Source: CAZMCC01 sp964564695 (GTDB taxonomy: Bacteria > Planctomycetota > Phycisphaerae > Phycisphaerales > UBA1924). Taken from it: a stretch of DNA of 59,895 nucleotides. The notes below the pieces were generated by a model that saw only the letters and a program-made list of their open reading frames with translations, searched no databases and was not told the origin of the DNA. Positions 26,654 to 34,503 of the stretch are shown one piece after another; position 1 is the first letter of the stretch, and the number at the start of each line of letters is the position of its first letter. Where the stretch lies: contig CAZMCC010000009.1 in NCBI GenBank assembly GCA_964564695.1, positions 1 through 59,895 of the forward strand, read 5' to 3'. Position numbers and translations under genes: made by a program.

Positions 26654-29020
26654 CTACCGCAACCGCCACCACCGAGCGGTCAGCGACGGCACGACCGGGT
26701 CGCGCGGATCGGCGTCAGAGCGGTCGCCAAGGGGGGCTTCCACCCGAAAGGGCGAGCCGCCCCGGTTCAGCACCACGATCACCGCCTCATCGTTCAATCG
26801 GCGTTCAAACGCGAACACGTCGGGGCTGCCCGTGTCGACGTGGCGCACCAGCCCGTAGCGGAATACGGGGCCGACCTGCGGGTCGCTCCGCAGGCGCAGC
26901 CACGCCCGGAAGCGCTCGCGCAGCCCCGGCACGGCGTTGTCGTCGGGGTTCGCCATGTGCCCCAGGTCGGGCCAAGGCAGGGGCTTTCGGCAATCTGGGT
27001 CATCTGCCCCGTGCATCCCGTACTCGTCGCCGTAGTAGACGCTCGGCGAGCCGGGATAAGTAGCCTGGAGCGCCACGCCGAGGACGACGCGGTCGTAGAC
27101 CTCGGGTGTCGGGCGCGTGGTGCGGTACTTCGGGTTGGAGACGGGGCCGCCCTGCTGGTCGTAGTCGCGATTCGGATTATTAAGCATGGACGCGAGCCGC
27201 TCGGTGTCGTGCGACGCGAGCAGGTTCATCTGCGCGAGGTCGACCTGCGGGCGGTGACTCAGCGCGCTCGTGAGGCGGCGCGAGAGCCGCTCGCTCGTAA
27301 CGCCGGGGCGCATGCCGAGCCAGTCCACCGCCGGCATCGCAAACGGGTAGTTCATCTGCGCGTCGAACGCGCGCCCCTCGAAGTAGTCCTTCGCGTCGAA
27401 CCACACCTCCGCAATCAGCACCGCGTCGGGGTTGATCGATTTCACGAGCCCGCGCCACGCGTTCCAGAACGGCATCGGCACGTCGGGCACCACGTCGAGG
27501 CGCCAGCCGTCGATGCCGTCGGAGGGATCGCCGTCGCCGTTGGGGTCCATCCAGCGGCGCGTGACGCCCCAGATGTGCGCCTCGACGCCGGGGTGAAACT
27601 TCCCCGCGCGCGAGCGCGAGAAGATCGGCAGCGTGCCGTTGCGCCGGTTCCAGGCGTTCCACGCGATGAGGGCCCCCGGGCGGATGTCGAGCTGCGGATA
27701 GGTGCGCTGGTATTCGGCGAGGCCCGCCGGATCCTCTGGGACAAATCGTGCATCAAACCACGCGGCAAACGCCGAACCCTTCCCGCGTTCCATCACATCG
27801 CGGAACGCCCAGAAGTCGAGGCCCACGTGGTTCCACACGCCGTCGAGGATGACGCGGATGCCGCGCTTGTGCGCCTCGGGGAGCAGCACGTCGACGAGGA
27901 AGCGATCGGCGCTGGACCACGTCCAGGTCGTCGGGTCTTCAGATTCGGGGTGGGGGGGACGTGCCACGGATTGGCTGCTCTGAGCCAATCCGTGTTCCCC
28001 GTTCCCCGCCAGCGTCGGATCAATATGCCGGTAATCGCTCGCGTCATACTTGTGCAGGCTCCGCGCGTGGAAGACCGGGTTGAAGTAGATCCCCGTCACC
28101 CCCAGGTCCGCGAGCTCGTCGAGCTTCTCGACCACGCCCTCGAGGTCGCCGCCGTAGCGGCGGTTGAACACCACGTTATAGAACTGCCCGCCCCGGCGAC
28201 CCGTGTCAACGCCCTCCCGCGGCAGCTTGCCCCACGCACTCGCCCGATGGTGGTCGAGCTCATCAGGCGACACGCCGTACCAGTCGCTCGTCCACCCGGG
28301 ATTGAAGAACTCGGCCCCGAACACCTTCATCGGGTCGTTCGCCGGGTTCGCGTTGCGGTATCGCTCCGGGAAGATCTGGTACCACACCGTGCCCTTGGCC
28401 CAGTCCGGCGTGCGCAGGTGCGCCGGCGGCTCGGGATCGTCCGTGAACGGGCCCAGCATCATCGGGCGTGGGGGGGGCGCCGGCGAACCGGCGCTGGGCA
28501 TCAGCCGGATGGAGTACGTGATGGGCGAGGCCCCGTCCCACCGGCGCGGGGCGGCGTGCACACGGGCGAGCCAGCGCTCTGTCGCTCCCTTCGCCCCCGG
28601 CTCGTCAGCGAGAACCTCCATGCGCACGAGCGGAGCTTCGATGGCGATCGCACGCGGCCCCGCGCCGTCGCCGCCGGTCGCCAGCGTGACGACGACATCG
28701 CCTCGTGCGAGCGTCCCTGAAGGAACCGTGATCGCGATGTCCGCCAATCCCAGCCCGCCCGAGATCGGGACGAACTCATGGACGACGTCCGCCGCGACCA
28801 GCGCCGGCGCGGGCGGAGTCGGCGGGGTGCGGGGGGCGGGGGGGGCGGGGGGGGACGGCGACGCATCAGCCACGGGCGCGGCCTCCTGCGTCGTCACCCA
28901 AACGTTCACCCCCGCACGAACGGATCCAACGAACACGCCCAATGACAAGACCACCACGACGCCGAGGCTCGCTCGACGCCGATTCGCCCGCCTGCCGTGG
29001 GGATTGTTGTGATTTCGCAA
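26654..29020 (-). CDS. GH13 family amylase, exported (cyclomaltodextrinase/neopullulanase-like)
   Basis: A TTG start at 29020 gives a basic N-region and the signal helix SLGVVVVLSLGVFVGSVRAG; no better start is visible. After a Pro-rich linker and an N-terminal beta domain (residues about 65-170), the (beta/alpha)8 barrel begins at TVWYQIFPERYRN. The catalytic triad is complete: nucleophile Asp509 in GWRLDV, acid/base Glu538 in LIAEVWF, and Asp605 in ASHDTE. It should cleave alpha-1,4-glucosidic bonds in maltodextrins or cyclodextrins. Within the barrel, residues about 342-353 (EHGLAQSSQSVA) are encoded by a perfect 12-bp hairpin of the repeat family, inserted in frame at 27961-27994. The gene diverges from the prepilin-like gene at 29157. 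Confidence 0.9.
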   Translation of the reverse strand: MRNHNNPHGRRANRRRASLGVVVVLSLGVFVGSVRAGVNVWVTTQEAAPVADASPSPPAPPAPRTPPTPPAPALVAADVVHEFVPISGGLGLADIAITVPSGTLARGDVVVTLATGGDGAGPRAIAIEAPLVRMEVLADEPGAKGATERWLARVHAAPRRWDGASPITYSIRLMPSAGSPAPPPRPMMLGPFTDDPEPPAHLRTPDWAKGTVWYQIFPERYRNANPANDPMKVFGAEFFNPGWTSDWYGVSPDELDHHRASAWGKLPREGVDTGRRGGQFYNVVFNRRYGGDLEGVVEKLDELADLGVTGIYFNPVFHARSLHKYDASDYRHIDPTLAGNGEHGLAQSSQSVARPPHPESEDPTTWTWSSADRFLVDVLLPEAHKRGIRVILDGVWNHVGLDFWAFRDVMERGKGSAFAAWFDARFVPEDPAGLAEYQRTYPQLDIRPGALIAWNAWNRRNGTLPIFSRSRAGKFHPGVEAHIWGVTRRWMDPNGDGDPSDGIDGWRLDVVPDVPMPFWNAWRGLVKSINPDAVLIAEVWFDAKDYFEGRAFDAQMNYPFAMPAVDWLGMRPGVTSERLSRRLTSALSHRPQVDLAQMNLLASHDTERLASMLNNPNRDYDQQGGPVSNPKYRTTRPTPEVYDRVVLGVALQATYPGSPSVYYGDEYGMHGADDPDCRKPLPWPDLGHMANPDDNAVPGLRERFRAWLRLRSDPQVGPVFRYGLVRHVDTGSPDVFAFERRLNDEAVIVVLNRGGSPFRVEAPLGDRSDADPRDPVVPSLTARWWRLR
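27961..27994. repeat. Constant-loop hairpin inside the amylase coding sequence
   Basis: Read on the minus strand, this is cacggattggct / agccaatccgtg, a perfect 12-bp stem around loop cagagc with foot gcac. It has the exact architecture of the intergenic hairpins at 6621, 32706 and 36388, yet it lies in frame within the GH13 gene and adds no stop codon. A run of seven G at 27952-27958 lies just beside it. Confidence 0.85.
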
Positions 29021-29034
29021 TCGTCCGCTAGACT
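29007..29034 (+). promoter_or_regulatory. Possible promoter of the prepilin-like gene at 29157
   Basis: TTGTGA at 29007-29012 and TAGACT at 29029-29034 are 16 bases apart and lie 123 bases before the ATG. It overlaps the TTG start codon of the divergent amylase, so the two transcripts would interfere if both are correct. Confidence 0.4.
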
Positions 29035-29156
29035 AGCGTTGGTTGAACCCCGAAGCGGGTTGGACAGGGTGGGGGAAGGGTGACGAGGGTGTGAGGGACG
29101 GCCGTTCTGGCCGGACATCCCCGGTCTGGTCTCGAGCGTTCCAAGGAAAGAGCTCT

Positions 29157-30113
29157 ATGCCACACACCGACGTTTCGCAGTCCGAAGCCCACCCCGCCGA
29201 CGACGACCACCCGCGGGCCCGCCCGCGCCGCGTTCACTCCGGCTTCACGCTCATCGAACTCCTCGTTGTCATCGCCGTCATCGCGCTGCTCGTGGGCATC
29301 CTGCTCCCGGCCCTGGGCGCAGCCCGCGAGAGCGGGCGTCGCACGGCCTGTCTCAACAACGCCCGCCAGCTCTCGACGACCATGACCCTCTACGCCAACG
29401 ACTGGAAGAGTTGGTACCCCGTGCTCCGCCCGCCGGGGGCGACCGTGGACACGCTCTACCAGGTGCAGTGGCAGTCGTACCACGGCGTCGCCGGCCTCTT
29501 CAGCCTCGAGCAATACGGCGAGGACTGGCAGGATCCCAGCGTTCAGCTCAGCTCGCCGGCCGCCCGCGGGTTCCTCGGCGGCCAATACGCCGACGGCAAC
29601 CGCGAGCCGTTGCTCGGGCCCTATGTCGAGGGCACCGAGTATCTGTTCTGCCCCGCGGACAAGCTCGACCTCTTCTGGCCGCCGAACCGTGCTCCCGCGG
29701 CCCGAACGTACACCTCGGGCGCGCGCAAGACGCCCGAGGCTCCCGGCAATCGCAACAAGATCGCCGCGTACAACATCAGCTACCTCTACATCGTCGGCTT
29801 CCGCACCGACGAGCCCGAGCTCGTCGCCCCCGCCCCGCTCTTCGGTGATGAGACCAACGCCCGCGACATCGGCACCTACGCGTGGTACGGCGACTCCTCC
29901 GACGCCATCGCCGCCGGCGTCAACCCCAACTCCAACTTCTACGCCAAGGACGACAATCACGGGCGCGACGGCGCCAACTTCTGCTTCACCGACGGGCACG
30001 CCGATTTCCTGCGTGGCAACGTCGCCGCGACGTTCTTCGTCGGCGACACCAACCCGCAGAACGTGAACGTCATCAACCCCGACCGCGCGAGCCGGTTGCA
30101 GACGATCGACTAG
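29157..30113 (+). CDS. Prepilin-type protein with H-X9-DG C-terminal pattern
   Basis: AAGGAAAG lies just before the ATG at 29157. The 318-residue protein has a basic leader of about 30 residues ending in HSGFTLIELLVVIAVIALLV, a perfect prepilin-type cleavage signal, followed by CLNNARQLSTTMTLYANDW. The C-terminal part has NHGRDGANFCFTDGHADFLR, the H-X9-DG pattern of planctomycete DUF1559-like secretion proteins. It differs from the three paralogues at the window start, which lack this pattern. It is probably processed by prepilin peptidase and held in the inner membrane or a pseudopilus. Its gene precedes the ABC transporter operon but is separated from it by a repeat-filled gap. Confidence 0.88.
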   Translation: MPHTDVSQSEAHPADDDHPRARPRRVHSGFTLIELLVVIAVIALLVGILLPALGAARESGRRTACLNNARQLSTTMTLYANDWKSWYPVLRPPGATVDTLYQVQWQSYHGVAGLFSLEQYGEDWQDPSVQLSSPAARGFLGGQYADGNREPLLGPYVEGTEYLFCPADKLDLFWPPNRAPAARTYTSGARKTPEAPGNRNKIAAYNISYLYIVGFRTDEPELVAPAPLFGDETNARDIGTYAWYGDSSDAIAAGVNPNSNFYAKDDNHGRDGANFCFTDGHADFLRGNVAATFFVGDTNPQNVNVINPDRASRLQTID

Positions 30114-30118
30114 TGGGG

Positions 30119-30195
30119 TGCCCGGTGGCACAGGCCCGGTGGCACAGGCCCGGTGGCACAGGCGTCCCGCCTGTGATCGGCCGCTCTGGGCCGAT
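30119..30195. repeat. Triplicated 14-base unit plus double hairpin
   Basis: Three direct copies of cccggtggcacagg stand in a row (about 30121-30162). They run into the hairpin cacaggcg-tcc-cgcctgtg and then atcggcc / ggccgat around loop gctctg (30176-30195). The second half recurs at 56512-56560 and, inverted, at 59835-59878. A further imperfect inverted pair, cgggtgcccgcgatcc...ccgaccccgggcaccc, follows up to 30290. Confidence 0.75.
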
Positions 30196-30304
30196 GCCGC
30201 CGACCCCGCCGGGTGCCCGCGATCCCGCCCTTCGCCGGATCACGGCGTGGGTCACCCAAAGCCGCCGACCCCGGGCACCCCCGCTTCTCCGGTACTATCC
30301 GCCC

Positions 30305-31570
30305 GTGCCGAGCGATTCCCCACAACGACCCCGTACCGCCGGCGCCTCCAAGCGCCCGCTGTGGCGTCGAGTCGTCGCGGCCCAGGAATTCGGCCTGCTC
30401 GCCGTCATCGCCCTGATGATGCTCGGGCTCACGCTCTTCTCCGGAACCACCGAGCGCCGCGACCGCGCGCCGCTCCCCGCGGGCGCCACCGCGAGCGAAG
30501 TCGAGCCCGCCGCCGGCTCGGCCCAGCCCGCGGGCGTGAACGTCAAGTACGCCGACGGCACGACCCGCTTCTACGCCGCGAGCGACGGCTACAGCCTGCT
30601 GCTCCGGGGCGACACCGCCCTGCTGCAGCGTGAGTTCACCGTCAGCAAGTTCCTCAACAAGGACAACCTCATCGGCGTCGCCACCGCCGCGAGCTTCATC
30701 GCCGTCATGGCCGTCGCGATGGCGGGGATCATCATCCTCGGCGGCATCGACCTCTCGGTGGGCTCGATCTACGCGCTCTCGGCCGTGCTCGGCGCGATCG
30801 CGCTGAACGCCTTCGGCTGGGAATCCGCCATGGTCGACGGCGTCGCGACCCCGCGCGAGTGGATGCCGCTCGCGCTGGTGCTGCCTCTGGGAGTTCTGAT
30901 GTGCTCGGCCATCGGGGCCGCCTGCGGCTTCATCAACGGGGCCGCCAGCGTCGGCCTCAAGGTTCACCCGTTCATCATCACCCTCGGCGGCATGGCGGTG
31001 TACCGCGGCGTCGCGTTCGTGACCACCGGCGGCCAGTCCATCGGCGACCTGCCCGAGCGCTTCCGCTGGGTGTGGCGGGCCCAGGTCGGCGGCATCAGCC
31101 CCGCGCCGTCGCTCATCATGCTCGCGGTGGCGATCGCGGGGTGGTTCGTCTTCACGCGCACCGTGTTCGGCCGGCGCGTCTTCGCCGTGGGCGGCAACGA
31201 GACCGCCGCCCGCTACGCCGGCATCCCGGTCGGGCGGGTGAAGATCCTCATGTTCACGATCTGCGGGGCCCTCGCCGGGCTCTCGGCGTGCATGATGCTG
31301 GGGTATTACGGGGCCGCAAGCTCCGACGCCGGGAGCGGTTACGAGCTCCGCGTGATCGCGGCCGCGGTGGTGGGGGGGGCGTCGCTCTCGGGCGGGCGCG
31401 GGTCGGCGATCGGGGCGATGCTGGGGGCGATCGTGATCCAGCTCATCGACAATGGGATTGTGGTCCTCGGCGTGAACTCGAACTACACGAGTATTGTTAT
31501 TGGCCTGGCGATCGTGATCGCCGTGGTCGTGGACCAGACCAAGCAGGGATTGACGGCACGCAGACGCTGA
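30305..31570 (+). CDS. Sugar ABC transporter permease (RbsC-like)
   Basis: The GTG at 30305 begins a 421-residue protein of the ribose/galactose-type permease family. Diagnostic elements are IIILGGIDLSVGSIYALSAV, HPFIITLGGMAVYRGVAFVT, the coupling segment RTVFGRRVFAVGGNETAARY AGI, and GASLSGGRGSAIGAMLGAI at the end. Eight to ten membrane helices are expected. Between helix 1 (GLLAVIALMMLGLTLF) and helix 2 about 80 residues are inserted, including VKYADGTTRFYAASDGYSLL, where relatives have only a short NFLTxxN loop; this part would lie outside. It forms the pore with the ATPase encoded at 32747 and accepts sugar from the binding protein encoded next. Confidence 0.88.
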   Translation: MPSDSPQRPRTAGASKRPLWRRVVAAQEFGLLAVIALMMLGLTLFSGTTERRDRAPLPAGATASEVEPAAGSAQPAGVNVKYADGTTRFYAASDGYSLLLRGDTALLQREFTVSKFLNKDNLIGVATAASFIAVMAVAMAGIIILGGIDLSVGSIYALSAVLGAIALNAFGWESAMVDGVATPREWMPLALVLPLGVLMCSAIGAACGFINGAASVGLKVHPFIITLGGMAVYRGVAFVTTGGQSIGDLPERFRWVWRAQVGGISPAPSLIMLAVAIAGWFVFTRTVFGRRVFAVGGNETAARYAGIPVGRVKILMFTICGALAGLSACMMLGYYGAASSDAGSGYELRVIAAAVVGGASLSGGRGSAIGAMLGAIVIQLIDNGIVVLGVNSNYTSIVIGLAIVIAVVVDQTKQGLTARRR

Positions 31571-31576
31571 TCAGAG

Positions 31577-31596
31577 CCTCCCGCGCAAGCGGGAGG
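31577..31596 (+). repeat. Perfect 8-bp hairpin with GCAA loop after the permease gene
   Basis: cctcccgc and gcgggagg pair around gcaa, six bases after the permease stop and 35 bases before the binding-protein start. A sister hairpin (ccctccgc-gcag-gcggaggg) lies at 59440-59459 upstream of cardiolipin synthase. It may stabilise the 3' end of the permease message or simply be a repeat. Confidence 0.6.
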
Positions 31597-31630
31597 AGTT
31601 GGACATACGAACAACAAGGGAGACCCAGCC

Positions 31631-32635
31631 ATGTTCAAGCACGTGATGAAGTACGCCGCCGTCGGCATCGCCGCCCTCGGCGTCGCGTTCGCCGCGGCCA
31701 GCGCCCAGCCCGCGGGCGGGGCCGGCATCGCCAAGAAAACCCAGAAGTCCTTCGTCATCGGCGTCATCGCCAAGAGCCAGTCCAACCCCGTCTTCATCGC
31801 CGCCCGCACCGGCGCCGAGGACGCGGCCAAGGAACTCGGCAAGAAGTACGGCGTCGAGATCAAGATCGACTGGCGCACACCCGTCGGCGAGGACGCCCAG
31901 AAGCAGGCCGAGTTCCTCGAGCAGCTCGTCGCCGCCGGCGCCGACGGCGTCGCGATCAGCGTCTCTGACGCCAAGGTCGCCGAGGCCGCCATCAACGCCG
32001 CCGTCGACAAGGGCGTCACCGTCGCGACCTTCGACTCCGACGCCCCCAAGAGCAAGCGCTTCGCCTACTTCGGCATCGACGACGTCGAGTGCGGGCGCCA
32101 GGTCGCCCGCGAGCTCGGCAAGGCCATGGGCGAGAAGGGCATCGTCGCCATCCTCGCAGGCAACCAGAACGCCCCGAACCTTCAGGCCCGCGTCCGCGGC
32201 GTCAAGGAAGAGTTCGCCAAGATGAAGGACATCAAGATCCTCGACACCTACTACCACCCCGAGACCGCCCAGGACGCCGTGGCCAAGCTCGAGCAGGTGC
32301 AGGGCGCCAACCCGCAGATCACCGGCTGGGCGATGGTCGGCGGCTGGCCGCTCTTCACCGAGAACGCCCTCGACAAGGTCGCCGGCAAGGCCAAGGTCGT
32401 CGCGGTCGACGCCCTGCCCGCCGAGCTCAACTACCTCCGCAACGGCCAGTGCGAAGTGCTCCTCGCCCAGCAGGTCTACGAGTGGGGCTTCGAGTCGGTC
32501 CGGCTCATCATGGAGAAGCTCATCGAGAACAAGACCCCCAGCAGCCCGATCGTGAACGCGAAGCTCATCCCGATCCGCAAGGCCGACGCCGACGCGTACG
32601 GCAAGAACTGGGACAAGTGGCTGGGGAAGAAGTAA
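31631..32635 (+). CDS. Sugar ABC transporter substrate-binding protein (RbsB-like)
   Basis: The 334-residue protein starts with a signal peptide (YAAVGIAALGVAFAAASAQ, cleavage near residue 27). The mature part has the periplasmic-binding fold of the ribose/xylose group: SFVIGVIAKSQSNPVFIAAR near the start, then QKQAEFLEQLVAAGADGVAI, FDSDAPKSKRFAYFGIDDVE and KVVAVDALPAELNYLRNGQC. There is no lipobox, so it should be soluble in the periplasm. It delivers an unidentified sugar to the permease. Spacing on the transcript (60 bases from the permease, 111 to the ATPase with a strong repeat in between) allows it to be made in excess. Confidence 0.9.
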   Translation: MFKHVMKYAAVGIAALGVAFAAASAQPAGGAGIAKKTQKSFVIGVIAKSQSNPVFIAARTGAEDAAKELGKKYGVEIKIDWRTPVGEDAQKQAEFLEQLVAAGADGVAISVSDAKVAEAAINAAVDKGVTVATFDSDAPKSKRFAYFGIDDVECGRQVARELGKAMGEKGIVAILAGNQNAPNLQARVRGVKEEFAKMKDIKILDTYYHPETAQDAVAKLEQVQGANPQITGWAMVGGWPLFTENALDKVAGKAKVVAVDALPAELNYLRNGQCEVLLAQQVYEWGFESVRLIMEKLIENKTPSSPIVNAKLIPIRKADADAYGKNWDKWLGKK

Positions 32636-32647
32636 GAAGGGACGTGG

Positions 32648-32740
32648 GGGTGCCACTACCGGCCGCTTTGGGCCGGTAGTGCGGTTCGCAAGCGACGTTT
32701 ACGAGCACTACCGACGCAAAGCCGTCGGTAGTGGCACCCA
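32648..32740. repeat. Composite hairpin between binding-protein and ATPase genes
   Basis: Two perfect 11-bp hairpins stand in series: cactaccggcc / ggccggtagtg around gctttg (32654-32681), and cactaccgacg / cgtcggtagtg around caaagc (32706-32733). In addition the outermost sequences gggtgccactaccg (32649-32662) and cggtagtggcaccc (32726-32739) can pair, which would exclude or bridge the inner ones. The last base is six bases before the TTG start of the ATPase gene. Confidence 0.85.
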
Positions 32741-32746
32741 TCCAAC

Positions 32747-34372
32747 TTGTCAGACCCCACCCCCCATCCCGCCCCACCCGACCTCCTCGTCTGCCGCACC
32801 ATCACCAAGCGGTTCGGCCCCACCACGGCCCTCGACAACGTCTCCGTCTCGTTCCGCGCCGGCGAGGTCCACGCCCTCATGGGCGAGAACGGCGCCGGCA
32901 AGAGCACCCTCGGCAAGGCCATCGCGGGCCTGCACAAGCCCGACGAGGGCACGATCGCGATCCTGCGGCCCGACGGGAGTGGGGGGGCGGGATATCACGA
33001 GCTGCGCGCCGGCTCTATCGACGACGCCTTCGACCACGGCATCCGGATCGTGCACCAGGAACTCGCCCAGTGCCCGAACCTGACGGTGGCGGAGAACCTG
33101 TGCCTGCACGACATCCCGCGCACGCGCCTGGGCACCGTCGACTTCGACGCCATGGCCCGCAAGGCCCAGCACCTGCTCTCGAAGCTCGAGCCCGGGATTG
33201 ATGTCCGCGCCCCGCTGGGCGACCTGCCGCCGGGGCATCGCCAGATCGTGCAGATCGCGGCGAGCCTTGATGATGGGGGCAACGGCAACGGCAAGACCGA
33301 TGTCGTGCCTTCGTCGCACGCCGCCCGCGTCATCGTCTTCGACGAGCCCACGAGTTCGCTCTCGATCGCCGAGGTCGAGCGGCTGCTCAAGATCGTCCGC
33401 CAGCTCGCCGCGAGCGGCATCACGGTGATCTACGTTTCGCACCGCATGGGGGAGATCTTCGGCGTGTGCGACCGCGTGACGGTCCTCCGCGACGGGAAGT
33501 TCGTCGCGACCAACCCGGTCAGGCGCGACGGCATGGACCCGTCGACCCCCGGTGTGAACGAGGCCCAGCTCGTCGAGCAGATGATCGGGCGCAAGCTTGA
33601 CCTGCAGTCCAAGCGTGTTGTTGCCGCGGACAGTGGTGGTGGGGGGGGCGTCCAGGCACTCCTTGAAGTCCGCGACCTCTCCTGTCCCGGCAAGATCGAG
33701 AACGTTTCGCTGAGCGTCCGCCCCGGCGAGATCCTCGGGGTCGGCGGGCTCGTCGGGTCGGGGCGCTCGGAGCTGCTCGACTCGATCTTCGGGCTTGAGT
33801 TCTCGAGCGGGGCCGTTCGGGTCGCGGGGCGCGAGATTCCGCCGCGGTCGCCGCGGGCGATGATCGGCGCGGGCGTCGGCTATGTCCCCGAAGACCGCAA
33901 GCTCCAGGGGCTCTTCTTCGAGCTCGGGATCGACGAGAACATCGCTGCTCCGCAGATGCCGCGGCTGGCGCGGATGCTGGGCCTGCGCAACTTTGCGGCC
34001 GAGCGGTCCCTCGTCGCCGAGCGGCTCGAGTCGTTCCGCGTGAAGGCCGCGGGCCCGACGTATCCGCCGGGGTCGCTCTCGGGCGGGAACCAGCAGAAGC
34101 TCCTCATCGCCCGCTGGATGGGGCGCGACACGAAGGTGCTGCTCCTCGATGAGCCGACCCGCGGCATCGACGTCGGCACGAAGGTGGAGATTTACAAGCT
34201 CATTCGGGCCGCGGCGGACAAGGGGCTGGGCGTGCTCCTCGTGTCGAGCGAGATGCCCGAGTTGCTTGCGCTGTCGGACCGGATCGTGGTGATGAACAAC
34301 GGGCGGTTGCGGGGCGAGCTGACGGGCGACCAGATGACGCAGACGAACATCCTGAAGCTGGCGACGCAATAA
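32747..34372 (+). CDS. Sugar ABC transporter ATP-binding protein (RbsA-like, two ABC domains)
   Basis: A TTG at 32747 is the first start in frame after the repeat; no ATG is available before the conserved part. The 541-residue protein has two ABC cassettes. Domain 1 has Walker A GENGAGKST, a divergent signature LPPGHRQIVQIAASL and Walker B VIVFDEPTSSLS. Domain 2 has GLVGSGRSE in place of a normal Walker A, signature LSGGNQQK and LLLDEPTRGID. This asymmetry is normal for RbsA/MglA proteins, where only one site is fully active. Short glycine stretches (GSGGAG, GGGGGV) are encoded by G runs and look like insertions. It powers uptake of the sugar handled by the preceding two genes. Confidence 0.92.
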   Translation: MSDPTPHPAPPDLLVCRTITKRFGPTTALDNVSVSFRAGEVHALMGENGAGKSTLGKAIAGLHKPDEGTIAILRPDGSGGAGYHELRAGSIDDAFDHGIRIVHQELAQCPNLTVAENLCLHDIPRTRLGTVDFDAMARKAQHLLSKLEPGIDVRAPLGDLPPGHRQIVQIAASLDDGGNGNGKTDVVPSSHAARVIVFDEPTSSLSIAEVERLLKIVRQLAASGITVIYVSHRMGEIFGVCDRVTVLRDGKFVATNPVRRDGMDPSTPGVNEAQLVEQMIGRKLDLQSKRVVAADSGGGGGVQALLEVRDLSCPGKIENVSLSVRPGEILGVGGLVGSGRSELLDSIFGLEFSSGAVRVAGREIPPRSPRAMIGAGVGYVPEDRKLQGLFFELGIDENIAAPQMPRLARMLGLRNFAAERSLVAERLESFRVKAAGPTYPPGSLSGGNQQKLLIARWMGRDTKVLLLDEPTRGIDVGTKVEIYKLIRAAADKGLGVLLVSSEMPELLALSDRIVVMNNGRLRGELTGDQMTQTNILKLATQ

Positions 34373-34400
34373 GAGACGCGAGCGCAAGCGAGTGGTTGAG

Positions 34401-34503
34401 GGACGCCGGACCTGAGGCTTTGCGAAGGTCCGGGTCGCCGCCGACATTGCGCGCGCGGCCAGCGAGAGCAACCCGGACCTTCGCGGACTCAGGTCCGGCG
34501 TCC
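34401..34503. repeat. About 100-bp paired-arm repeat at a convergent junction
   Basis: Left arm ggacgccggacctgaggctt (continuing tgcgaaggtccgg) and right arm ccggaccttcgcggactcag (continuing gtccggcgtcc) flank a spacer of about 39 bases. The same element, turned round, lies at 40816-40908. The right arm provides the last five codons and the stop of the minus-strand membrane protein gene. Confidence 0.85.
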
